Origin: Bettongia penicillata ogilbyi
Lineage: Eukaryota; Chordata; Mammalia; Diprotodontia; Potoroidae
Direction: 5' to 3'
NCBI GenBank assembly: GCA_023548195.1
Contig: JAJHZJ010000121.1
Coordinates: 5,760,058 to 5,824,057 of the forward strand
Length of the DNA stretch: 64,000 nt
Part shown: positions 43,491 through 52,595 of the stretch, in pieces
Numbering within the stretch: the first letter of the stretch is position 1
Layout: each line of letters begins with the position of its first letter
Translations under genes and position numbers: made by a program
The notes under the pieces: generated by a model
What the model was told of the DNA's origin: nothing
Database searches by the model: none
What the model saw: only the letters and a program-made list of their open reading frames with translations

Positions 43491-44136
43491 TAGAAAGACT
43501 CACGTATGCTAGCTCCGAATCCACAGCCCATAAATTTCCTGTAAAAAGAACTTGCCACAAATTCTGGAGTACTGCAAGCTGTGTACCAACACAGTGGAAG
43601 AGATTTCCATTCCAGAGAGCCCTGGAAAGCTGACCCCAAATGTCCGTTGCGCTCTGGACAGCAAAGCCCAGCCCTGAGCTGCCCTAGCCACGAGGCCCCA
43701 GAGGAGCAGATCCAAGCAGGCTTCAGGGACGGAATCTCCAGCGCCCCAAAGGTCCCTCCACCCACAGACGCTACAGGTCAGTGAGAGAGACTTTTGGGCT
43801 GGCTGAGAGGGGAGCGAGGTGTCTCCGTCGCCCGGGCCCCCTCGGGAGGCAGAGGCAGAGGCAGAGGCAGCTGCGGTGGCCCAGGACTCCTCAAGCAGGC
43901 AGGAGTTCCATTACCAAAGGTTTCTGCATAAACCCCCTGAGGGAACTGAGCCTGGGAGGCGGCCCTGCCCCCACCCAAGCACCAGAACTTAAGCTCACAT
44001 TGAATAGCAGCTGCTCCCACCAAGGAAAGCCCTGAGGCTGGGAAGCAGCATTTGAATCTCAGACCCCAAGCACTAGCTGGGCAGATCTAGGTGGGGGTGC
44101 AGAGGAATCTCAGAAGTTAAGTAACTGGCTGGGAAA

Positions 44137-45243
44137 ATGCCCAGAAAAAGGAAGCAAAATAAGACCATAGAGAGCTACGTTATTGGGGAAGAGATGTTCC
44201 TTCCTCCCTTCATTTCTGATGAGGAAGTGCAATGCTTGCCATCAGGGAAAGACATGGAGGTCAGGGCCTCTGTATCCCAGACATCCGAGGTGGATATCTG
44301 ATGGGCTCAGGCCATGGAAGAGCTCAAAAAGGATTTTGAAAAGCAAGTTAGACAGGTAGAGGAAAAACTGGGAAGAGAAATGAGAGAGATGCAAGAAAAG
44401 TATGAAAAATGGGTCAATACCTTGCTAAAGGAGACCAAAAAAAAAAATGCTGAAGAAAATAACACCTTGAAAAATAGGCTCACTCAATTGGCAAAAGAGG
44501 TTCAAAAAGTCAATGAGGAGAAGAATGCTTTCAAAAGCAAAATTAGCCAAATGGAAAAAGAGGTTCAAAAGCTCACTAAAGATAATAGTTCTCTCAAAAT
44601 TAGAATGGAACAGATGGAGTCTAATGACTTTCTGAGAAATGAAGAAATCATAAAACAAAACCAAAAGAATGAAAAAATGGAAGAGAATGTGAAATATCTC
44701 ATTGGAAAAACAACTGACCTGGAAAATAGATCCAGGAGAGACAATTTAAAAAATTATGGGACTACCTGAAAGCCATGATCATAAAAGAGCCTAGACATCA
44801 TCTTTCATGAAATTATCAAGGAAAACTGCCCTGATATTCTAGAGCCAGAGGGCAAAATAAGTATTGAAGGAATCCATTGATCACCACCTGAAAGAGACCC
44901 AAAAAAAGAAACTCCTAGGAACATTGTGGCCAAATTCCAGAGTTCCCAGGTCAAGGAGAAAATATTGCAAGCAGCTAGAAAGAAACAATTCCAGTATTGT
45001 GGAAATACAGTCAGGATAACTCAAGATCTAGCAGCTTCTACATTAAGGGATCAAAGGGCATGGAATAGGATATTCCAGAAGTCAAAGGAACTAGGACTCA
45101 AACCAAGAATCACCTAGCCAGCAAAACTGAGTATAATACTTCAGGGGGAAAAATGGTCTTTCAATAAAATAGAGGACTTTCAAGCATTCTTGACGAAAAG
45201 ACCAGAGCTGAAAAGAAAATTTGACTTTCAAACACAAGAATGA
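44137..45243 (+). pseudogene. L1/HAL1 ORF1 (RNA-binding protein) pseudogene, copy A
   Basis: Start ATG at 44137 (MPRKRKQNKTIESYVIGEE). The basic N-terminus is followed by a long Lys/Glu-rich coiled coil (about 44314-44700, e.g. LAKEVQKVNEEKNAFK), then ENRSRRDNLK marking entry to the RRM. The C-terminal domain includes AARKKQFQYCG (about 44969) and the RPELKRKFDFQTQE end. Defects: TGA at 44299-44301, a one-base insertion in the A run near 44750, a one-base loss near 44791-44793, and TGA at 44878-44880. The last two are shared with copy B. ORF1p normally forms RNA-binding trimers with L1 RNA. Confidence 0.85.
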
Positions 45244-45780
45244 GAAGAAGCATGAAAAAGTAAACAGCAAAGAGAAGTCATAAGGGACTTACCAAAGGTG
45301 AACTGTTTACATTCCTACATGGAAAGACAATATTTGTAACTCTTAAAACTTTTCAGTATCTGGATAGTTGGTGGGACCACACACAGACGTACACACACAC
45401 ACGCACACGCACACATGTAAATGTGTGCACACACACACATACACATATGCACGCACACAAAGAGACAGAGAGCACAGAGTGAATTGAATAGGATGGGACC
45501 ATATCTTAAAAGAAATTAAGGTAAATGGTGAGAGAGAAATGTAGTGGGAGGAGAGAGGGTGAAATGGAATGGGGTAAATTATATCTCATTCAAGAGGCAA
45601 GCAGGAGACTTTTTAGTGGAGGGAAAAAGAGGAGAGCTGAGAAAAAAACATGAAGTTTACCCTCATCACATTCGACTAAAGGAAGGAGTAAAATGCACAC
45701 TCATTTTGGTATGAAAACCTATCTTACAGTACAGGAAAGTGGGGGAGAAGGAGATAACTAGGGAGGGAGGGATGATGGAA

Positions 45781-45801
45781 GGGAGGGCAATGGGAGAAGG
45801 G
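45781..45801 (+). other. Potential G-quadruplex in HAL1-A 3' UTR
   Basis: Four GGG runs with loops of 1, 4 and 4 bases (GGGAGGG, CAAT, GGGAGAAGGG) meet the common quadruplex pattern. A flanking GGGAGGGAGGG lies at 45761. The same 21 bases are kept in copy B at 49916-49936. Confidence 0.6.
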
Positions 45802-46310
45802 AGCAATTTGAAGTCAACATTTGGGGGGGACAGGATCAAAAGACAGAATAGAAACAATGGGGGTCAGAATAGGATGGAGGGAAACACAGTTAGTCTTACA
45901 CAACATGACTGTTATCCAACTCATTTGCAAAACTACAGAGATATGGCCTATACTGAATTGCCTGCCTTCCCAAAGGGAATGGGAGGAGAGGGAGGGATGG
46001 GGAGAATTTGGAACTCAAAGTTTTAGGAACAACTGTTGAGTATTGTTCTTGCTACTAGGAAACAAGAAATACAGTTAATGGGGAATAGAAAGTCATCTGG
46101 CCCTACAGGACAAAAGAGAAAATGGGGACAAGAGAAAGGAGGGATGATAGAAGAGAGGGCAGATTGGTGATAGGGAAAATTAGAATGCTTGGTGTATTCG
46201 GGTGGGGGGAGGGGAGAAAAGGGGAGAAAATTTGGAACCCAAAATTTTGTGAAAATGAATGTAAAAAGTTACAGAAATAAATTTATATTTAAAAAAAAGG
46301 AAAAAAAAGA

Positions 46311-46324
46311 AAAAAATACTTTGA
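46311..46324 (+). repeat. Target-site duplication, right copy (HAL1-A)
   Basis: AAAAAATACTTTGA, exact match to 43452-43465, directly after the A-rich end of the element. Confidence 0.93.
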
Positions 46325-46382
46325 AAACCTTAATGTGCCATTTTACAAGTTAAGTCACAGTATTAGTCATTCCATTACAATT

Positions 46383-46500
46383 AAGAGATTGTAAGATCCT
46401 TGAAGACAGAGATGGTTTCTTTTTTATCCTTTTATCCCTATAATTTAGCACAGTGCCTGGTACATAGGAGAAGCTTAATAAATATTTGTCTCTTGATCAA
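46383..46500 (+). mobile_element. L2 LINE tail
   Basis: GATTGTAAGATCCTTGAAGA (46387), TTAGCACAGTGCCTGGTACA (46446) and AGAAGCTTAATAAATATTTG are the canonical L2 terminal blocks. Confidence 0.85.
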
Positions 46501-46599
46501 TAGCCATATTACAGTTTCAAACTAATCAGAGTCAGTGTTAAAGGGACCACTGCAGATCTCAAACTTTGGCCATAAACAGTCCCAAAATATGGGCATTTC

Positions 46600-46768
46600 T
46601 GCAAGATGCAGTAGATTTGAAGGGAAAAGAATAATTTGAACCCCACCTCTGTTTTTATATTATCCTAGATAAGTCACTTCACCCTCCATGCCCTGTGTCC
46701 TTATCTTTAAAATGAGGGGTTTGGAATAGAACATCTCTAAATCTTTGTTCCTGTGATAGATACTCTAT
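46600..46768 (+). mobile_element. MIR-type SINE fragment
   Basis: ATAATTTGAACCCCACCTCT (46631), TAGATAAGTCACTTCACCCT (46667), CTTTAAAATGAGGGGTTTGG (46706) and ACATCTCTAAATCTTTG. Confidence 0.7.
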
Positions 46769-47061
46769 ACCTTGTACTCGAATCATTTCTTGTCCTTTTG
46801 GAACTTATTTATTGATAAATAGAGTGCCAGCAATTATCTCTTTTTAAGTGAATAAGTCTTATTTCCTCACCTACTTCATATATTCATGGAAGACAGGAAA
46901 TTTATATTATATTACTTTAAATACCTCTCAGTGCCCTACTACAGAGCCTCCTTACCTAGTGAGGCTCAACCTTAGGTGTCTGAAGCTAGTTGTATAAAAA
47001 ATGATGAAAAAAAAGAAGTGTTCAAGTTACTTAAATAAGTAAAGAAATCTGTACCAAGTTA
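46769..47061. other. Unique DNA
   Basis: No feature recognised in this spacer. Confidence 0.4.
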
Positions 47062-47343
47062 TTGTTGCTTCTGGTTTGTTTCAGTTATGTCCAACTTTTC
47101 ATCAGCTCATTTGGGATTTTCTTGGCAGAGATACTAGAGTGGGTTTGTCATTTACTTCTCTAGCTTATTTTATAGAGAAGAAAACTGAGGCAACCGGGTC
47201 AACTGAGTTACCTAGGCTCACACAGCTAGTAAAAGTGTTAGAGGCTAGATTTGAACTGAGGAAGATGATTCTTCTGACATCAGCCCAGGCACTCTATCCA
47301 CTAGACCACAGGCACTCTATCTACTAGACCACCTAGCTACCAA
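47062..47343 (-). mobile_element. MAR1-type SINE with internal 23-bp duplication
   Basis: GTTTCAGTTATGTCCAACTT (47079), GGGATTTTCTTGGCAGAGAT, CTCACACAGCTAGTAAAAGT (47218), TTTGAACTGAGGAAGATGAT and a head where AGGCACTCTATCCACTAGAC is followed by AGGCACTCTATCTACTAGAC. The tandem duplication (47287-47332) lengthens the head. Confidence 0.88.
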
Positions 47344-47644
47344 TATATGCTAGGAAAGGAACTGTCACTAGGAAGAGCTAGTAGGGAAGCAATGATCTTA
47401 TATCAGAAGAAGAAAAGGAAGAAAGAGGATCTTAGCAAAGCATCTTATAGGTTTCCTTCTACACCTTCCGAATGATGTGAGTGTGTATCTGTCTATGTTA
47501 ATTTCACCAATTCCCTAAGTCAGAAATGGAAACAAACACTTGATAACATGATCTAGGTCCAGCATCCAATCACAAAAGGAGGAGAAATAGTGCTTCATGG
47601 ATTCTTTCATTTACATTAAAGTTTGATGGGATTTGGGGTCTGTG
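47344..47644. other. Unique DNA
   Basis: Purine-rich stretch at 47405-47435; nothing else recognised. Confidence 0.4.
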
Positions 47645-47738
47645 GGATATTTTTAGTCTCTCTACTTCATCATAGGCAAAACAGGTATAACAACAAGTCA
47701 AGTAACTCCCTCACAGGGTTGTTTTAAAGCTCAAATGA
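47645..47738 (+). mobile_element. MIR-type SINE, left part, split by HAL1-B
   Basis: TAGTCTCTCTACTTCATCAT (47654), then CAGGTATAACAACAAGTCAA and CTCACAGGGTTGTTTTAAAG (47710), is CORE-to-tail MIR sequence. It is cut in GCTCAAATGA and resumes after the inserted element as TCAAATGAGATAAAG. Confidence 0.75.
47726..47738 (+). repeat. Target-site duplication, left copy (HAL1-B)
   Basis: AAAGCTCAAATGA matches AAAGGTCAAATGA at 50435-50447 with one difference. It differs from the duplication around copy A. Confidence 0.82.
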
Positions 47739-48408
47739 AGGGGAGGAGCCAAGATGGCAGAGTAGAAAGATTCACATATGCTAGCTCTGAACCCACAGCC
47801 CATTAAATACCTGTAAAGAAGAACTCCCAACAAATTCTGGAGCAGCGGAAGCCACAGAACAACAGAGTGGAGGAGATTTCTGTTCCAGAGAGACCTGAAA
47901 AATTGACACCAAAGGTCCATCGCGCACCAAGATGGGCAGCCTGGCCCTGCCTTGGCCTCACAGCACCCAGAGGAGCAGATTCGAGCAGGCTTCAGGGACA
48001 GAATCTCCAGCGGCTGCAAAGGTCCCTCCACCCACAGGCACAAAGGTTAGTGAGAGAATCTTTATGGCTGGTCAAGAGGGGAGCAGGGTGTCTCCATAAC
48101 TCAGGCCCCCTTGGGAGGCAGCAGCGGGGGCAGCAGCAGACAGGGGCTCCCACAGCAGGCGGGAGCTCAGATCCATTATTGAAGATCTTTGCATAAACCC
48201 CCTGAGGGAACTGAGCCCCATGCAGCAGCCCTGCTCCCACCCAAGCAGCTGAACTTAATCTCACACAGAATAGCAGCCCTACCCCCACTGAAAGCCCTGA
48301 GACTGGGAAGCAGCATTTGAATCTCAGACCCCAAGCACTAGCTGGGTGGATCTGGAGGCAAGGTGGGTGTGGAAAGGAATCTCAGAAGTCAAGTAACTGG
48401 CTGGGAAA

Positions 48409-49410
48409 ATGCCCAGAAAAGGGAAGAAAAATAAGACCATAGAAAGCTACTTTCTTGGGGAACAGATATCTCCTCCCTTCCTTTCTGATGAGGAAGAACA
48501 ATGCTTACCATCAGGGAAAGACATAGAAGTCAAGGCTTCTGTATCCCAAACATCCAAAATAAATATTCAATGGGCTCAGGCCATGGAAGAGCTCAAAAAG
48601 GATGTTGAAAATTAAGTTAGAGAGGTGAAGGAAAAACTGGGAAGAGAAATGAGATAGATGCAAGAAAAGCATGAAAAGCAGGTCAACATCTTACTAAAGG
48701 AGACCCCCCCCCCAAAAAAAAAGCTGAAGAAAATGACACCTTGAAAAATAGGCTCACTCAATTGGCAAAAGAGGTTCAAAAAGCCAATGAGGAGAAGAAT
48801 GTTTTAAAAAGCAGAATTAGCCAAATGGAAAAGGAGGTTCAAAAGCTCACTGAAGAAACTAGTTCTTTCAAAATTAGAATGGAACAGGTAGAGGCTAATG
48901 ACTTTATGAGGAACCAAGAAATCACAAAACAAAACCAAAAGAATGAAAAAATGGAAGATAATGTGAAATATCTCATTGGAAAAACAACTGACCTGGAAAA
49001 TAGATCCAGGAGAGACAATTTTAAAATTATGGGACTACCTCAAAGCCATGATCATAAAAGAGCCTAGACATCATCTTTCATGAAATTATCAAGGAAAACT
49101 GCCCTGAGATTCCAGAGCCAGAGGGCAAAATAAGTATTGAAGGAATCCATTGATCACCACCTGAAAGAGACCCAAAAAGAGAAACTCCTAGGAACATTGT
49201 GGCCAAATTCCAGAGCTCCCAGGTCAAGGAGCAAATATTGCAAGCAGCTAGAAAGAAACAGGACTAAAACCAAGAATCACCTACCCAGCAAAACTGAGTA
49301 TAATACTTCAGGGGAAAAAATTGTCTTTCAATGAAACAGAGGACTTTCAAGCATTCTTGATGAAAAGACCAGAGCTGAAAAGAAAATTTGACTTTCAAAC
49401 ACAAGAATGA
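48409..49410 (+). pseudogene. L1/HAL1 ORF1 (RNA-binding protein) pseudogene, copy B
   Basis: Starts at ATG 48409 (MPRKGKKNKTIESYFLGEQ). The same domain order as copy A is kept: basic N-terminus, coiled coil (LAKEVQKANEEKNVLK, about 48757) and ENRSRRDNFKIMGLP at the RRM start (about 49000). Defects: TAA 48613-48615, TAG 48655-48657, a C9/A9 slippage tract near 48705-48722 that shifts the frame, the shared one-base loss near 49063, TGA 49151-49153, and a 106-bp deletion in the C-terminal domain. No functional protein is possible. Confidence 0.85.
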
Positions 49411-49543
49411 AAAGAAGCATGGAAAGGTAAACAGCAAAGAGAAGTCATAAGGGACTTACTAAAGTTGAGCTGTTTACATTCCTACATGGAAAGACAATAT
49501 TTGTAACTCTTGAAACTTTTTCAGTATCTGGGTAGTTGGTGGG

Positions 49544-49586
<43 letters not shown>

Positions 49587-49915
49587 GTGCCCACACACAG
49601 AGACAGAGAGCACAGAGTGAATTGAATAAGATGGGATCATATCTTAAAAAAATGAAGTTAAGTGGTGAGAGAGATGTATTGGGAGGAAACAGGGAGAAAT
49701 GAAATGGGGCAAATTATCTCTCATAGAAGAGGCAGGCAGGGGACTTTTTAGTGGAGGGAAAAAGAGGGGAGGTGAGAGAAAAACATGAAGTTTACTCTCA
49801 TCACATCTGACTAAAGGAAGGAATAAAATGCACACTCATTTTGCTATGAAAACCTATCTTACAATACAGGAAAGTGGGGGAGAAGGGGATAAGCAGGGTG
49901 GGGGGGATGATGGAA

Positions 49916-49936
49916 GGGAGGGCAATGGGAGAAGGG
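49916..49936 (+). other. Potential G-quadruplex in HAL1-B 3' UTR
   Basis: Identical 21-base G-rich block to 45781-45801 of copy A, while nearby sequence has several differences. Confidence 0.6.
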
Positions 49937-50434
49937 AGCAATTTGAAATCAACACTCTTGGGGAGGGACAGGATCAAAAGAGAGAATAGAAACAATGGGG
50001 GGCAGGATAGGATGGAGGGAAATACAGTTAGTCTTATACAACACGACTATTATCGAAGTCATTTGCAAAACTACACAGATATGGCCTGTATTGAATTGCC
50101 TGCCTTCCCAAAGGGAATGGGTGGGGAGGGAGGGATGGGGAGAAGTTGGAACTCAAAGTTTTAGGAACAACTGTTGAGGATTGTTCTTGCTACTAGGAAA
50201 TAAGAAATACAGGTAATGGGGAATAGAAAGTTATCTGGCCCTACAGGACAAAAGAGAAGCTAGGGACTAGGGAAGGGAGGGATGATAGAAGAGAGGGCAG
50301 ATTGGTGATAGGAGAAATTAGAATGCTTGGTGTATTGGGGTGGGGGGAGGGGACAAATGGGGAGAAAATTTGGAACCCAAAATTTTGTGAAAATGAATGT
50401 AAAAAGTCAAATAAATAAATTTATGATAATAAAT

Positions 50435-50447
50435 AAAGGTCAAATGA
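50435..50447 (+). repeat. Target-site duplication, right copy (HAL1-B)
   Basis: AAAGGTCAAATGA pairs with 47726-47738. Removing the element plus one copy restores a continuous MIR tail (CTCAAATGAGATAAAG). Confidence 0.82.
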
Positions 50448-50500
50448 GATAAAGAATTCAAAGCAATCTTCAAAACTTTATATTTCAATTGAATATAGTT
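50448..50500 (+). mobile_element. MIR-type SINE, right part, split by HAL1-B
   Basis: GATAAAGAATTCAAAGCAAT and CTTCAAAACTTTATATTTC correspond to the AATGAGATAA...GTAAAGCACTT tail of MIR elements, continuing from 47738. Confidence 0.65.
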
Positions 50501-51573
50501 GTAAGGTAGATGTTTACATTTGATCAATTAACAGACATAAGTATGCATGTTTGCATTGAGTTCAGTGACTATTGATAGACTTGGTCTTTTGTATTTACAA
50601 TTAACAATACAAAATATGTCACTAGTATTATCATCACTTGTAGAAGCAGTTAAAGAAAATGAAGTGCATCCCCTATTCCACAGTTAATGGCGCTTTTAGA
50701 ATTAAATCCACAGCCTTGCTCAATCCCAGTCTCAATTCACCAAGCCATATCTCCTACTTATGCCCTATTACTATTGCTTTCCTCTAGCTATAATTTTTCA
50801 TAATAATAAACTTTATCCAAGCCCCTCTGTGAAATTCATCCACCAAATCTCACCTGCAATGACCTATTAGATTCAGTACAAGATAGTTTCATTAAAATAG
50901 GATTTGGTCTTTCACTGGTAAGTGAGGGTGAAAATGACAATTAACAGTGGTAGTTTGTCAAGCTGTCATGCTTTGTTATGTACTGTTTGTAAAACCATAA
51001 CTGGCAACATTTAAAAACTGATTTGGAATCTCTTGCCTAAGTAACCACAACTCAAGGGTTATCATTTACAGCGAGGTTTGACAGCTGAATTTAACTGACA
51101 TCTATGTATTTGGCTTGAGTTTGCCAACTCTCTCAATCTTCCAGTAACCAAATTGACTGCCTCAAAGGGAGCCTTAGGGATTACACATGAGTAAATACTC
51201 AGGATTCAAATCCCTTTCAATTTCTAATTTTCTGCTGGGGGCGGAAGAGAGTTTTGACTCTGAACTCCTATTAAAGTTAGATTTCAAGGTTAATGAAATG
51301 GATTTTCAAGCTGCACCCTTCACCCCAAGCATCCTTCCAAATCCCCAGTGGGACAAAACTCTGTACACATTCTTCAATGAGTCTGTGATCAGCCACATGT
51401 CAGAAGCCACCAACTCTGACCACAGTGATAATTTACATAAAGCAGTGCTCTGAAGACAAAGGAGAGGCTGGCTGATGATAAACAGCACAGAAAGGGAGCT
51501 GCCACCCATGCCTAACAGAAACTCATTTCCCTGAATTTGCTGAATTATAATTAAATCTGATATGTTTTGATTG
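50501..51573. other. Repeat-poor unique block with an 88-codon open frame
   Basis: Apart from a weak L2-like stretch at 50690-50900, no repeat is visible. The frame at 51187-51453 (88 residues, acidic/Ser-rich, ending HSDNLHKAVL) has a mixed composition, but there is no homology I recognise and no transcription context. Sequence at 51060-51140 (CAGCGAGGTTTGACAGCTGA) could be regulatory. Confidence 0.35.
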
Positions 51574-51715
51574 TTCAGTCATTTTTTTCAGTTGGGTCCG
51601 ACTCTTTGTGACCCCTTTCTGAGTTTGCTTGGCAAAGATACTGGAGTGGTTTTCCATTTCCTTCTCCAGCTCGTTTTACAGATGAGGAAACTGAAGCAAA
51701 CATGGTGAAGTGACT
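51574..51715 (-). mobile_element. MAR1-type SINE, left part, split by an RTE fragment
   Basis: GTTGGGTCCGACTCTTTGTG (51592), CTTGGCAAAGATACTGGAGT, CTTCTCCAGCTCGTTTTACA (51661) and AAACATGGTGAAGTGACT at 51715. The rest of the SINE follows the RTE fragment. Confidence 0.88.
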
Positions 51716-52112
51716 GGTTGGTTGGTTGTCATGATTCATTTTCAAAGAAAACCAAAATGACATTACTGTGTTTGGGTCAAGGTACAGTGTATCCAACTGT
51801 GGCTGATCAGACTAATATGAGCTCAGGGGGCTTTAGCAAAGGTCAGGTGCAATAGTCCATAGGAACATTTGGAATGGAGATCTATCTAAATTTGCACATC
51901 TCATGTTTCTTTTGAGCTACTGCAATTCTGTTTTGCTCAAAGAGCACAGTATCTTCCTTGATGGGGCGCACCTTGCTGGATTTTCCTGTGTCAATGTTTC
52001 CTACTCCAAAGTTCTTCAGAGAGATTTTGAGAGTGTCACTGTATTGCTTTTTCTGTGTGTGTGTGTGTGTGTGTGTATGTGTCTCCTTGTGTGAGTTCTC
52101 CATAAAATAATC
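51716..52112 (-). pseudogene. RTE-clade LINE ORF C-terminus and 3' end
   Basis: On the minus strand, the frame 52103 to 51882 encodes KKQYSDTLKISLKNFG (52052-52005). It matches the C-terminal RTE-family signature that follows the reverse transcriptase, typically read as GKR...KKRYKDTLK.SLKNFGI. A GT microsatellite (52054-52082) has replaced the codons just before it and shows up as a His/Thr string. The 3' UTR runs leftwards to about 51716 and ends near a TTTTCAAAGAAAACC block that is shared, reverse-complemented, with 28072-28094 and 54529-54550. Confidence 0.75.
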
Positions 52113-52207
52113 TCAAACTGTGTGGCTGAGAATAGATTAGAACTCATGTTTTCCTGACTCCAGACTCAGAGCTCTATCCACTGTACCACTCCACTGCTCT
52201 CTAGAAT
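52113..52207 (-). mobile_element. MAR1-type SINE, right part, split by an RTE fragment
   Basis: AACTGTGTGGCTGAGAATAG (52115), TTAGAACTCATGTTTTCCTG (52137, reversed box B) and CTCTATCCACTGTACCACTC (52172) continue the element broken at 51715. About 20 bases of its CORE are lost at the junction. Confidence 0.85.
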
Positions 52208-52595
52208 GTTTTAGCAAATAGTTATAATTTGCATTTTAGAGTTCTCCATTTCTTTTACGATATAAAAATATTAAGTGTTTTCTGCTTTTTTTTGCAGGAG
52301 AGTAGTCTAAATCTTTGATTTCTTTACTCTTGGAACCCTTTCATTATGAACATTCTATCAATGCAGATCAACAATTTGTTTGCAACTTAGAGAATTTTAG
52401 AGAGATTAAGTGGCTTGCCTATGTTAACAACAGCTAAAATGGGTCTTACTTCTTTCTAGTATATGGATGGTGGTAATGGGGATGGGATCTGAACCCCCAA
52501 AAGGAAAACATCACATCTCCAGAATCTGTGCTCTAAAAAGAAAAAACCCTTGGACTTTGCCAAGTAGCCCAAGTTCCTGGTGTTCACCTGGGGCA
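52208..52595. other. Unique DNA with short reversed MIR trace
   Basis: AGAGATTAAGTGGCTTGCCT (52402) and GATGGGATCTGAACCCCC (52480-52498) look like reversed CORE and box B of a decayed MIR. The rest is unrecognised. Confidence 0.4.

Larger units (their letters stand above)
43466..46310 (+). mobile_element. HAL1-like half-L1 retrotransposon, copy A, full length
   Basis: Element of 2,845 bp: a 5' UTR of about 670 bp starting GGGGGAAGAGCCAAGATGGC, a decayed ORF1 (44137-45243), an AC-rich microsatellite (45383-45446), a G-rich polypurine region (45720-46240) and an A-rich 3' end. ORF2 (endonuclease and reverse transcriptase) is entirely absent, which defines HAL1-type elements: they use L1 machinery supplied in trans. 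A perfect 14-bp target-site duplication brackets it. The second copy at 47739 aligns across the whole length, except for a 106-bp deletion in that copy. Confidence 0.9.
47739..50434 (+). mobile_element. HAL1-like half-L1 retrotransposon, copy B, full length
   Basis: 2,696 bp, collinear with copy A: 5' end GGGGAGGAGCCAAGATGGCA, 5' UTR of about 670 bp, decayed ORF1 (48409-49410), AC microsatellite (49548-49578), G-rich polypurine tract (49870-50360) and an AAATAAAT-rich tail. ORF2 is absent. Relative to copy A it lacks 106 bp (A positions 44988-45093) between 49260 and 49261. The 13-bp target duplication inside a MIR shows independent insertion rather than tandem duplication. Confidence 0.9.

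Noticed and set aside
43581..44035. Several overlapping 67-120-codon frames on both strands
   Set aside because: They lie in the GC-richer 5' UTR of HAL1-A. Equivalent frames occur in HAL1-B, which reflects composition rather than coding.
43466..50434. Tandem segmental duplication of the HAL1 region
   Set aside because: The two elements have different target-site duplications and unrelated flanks.
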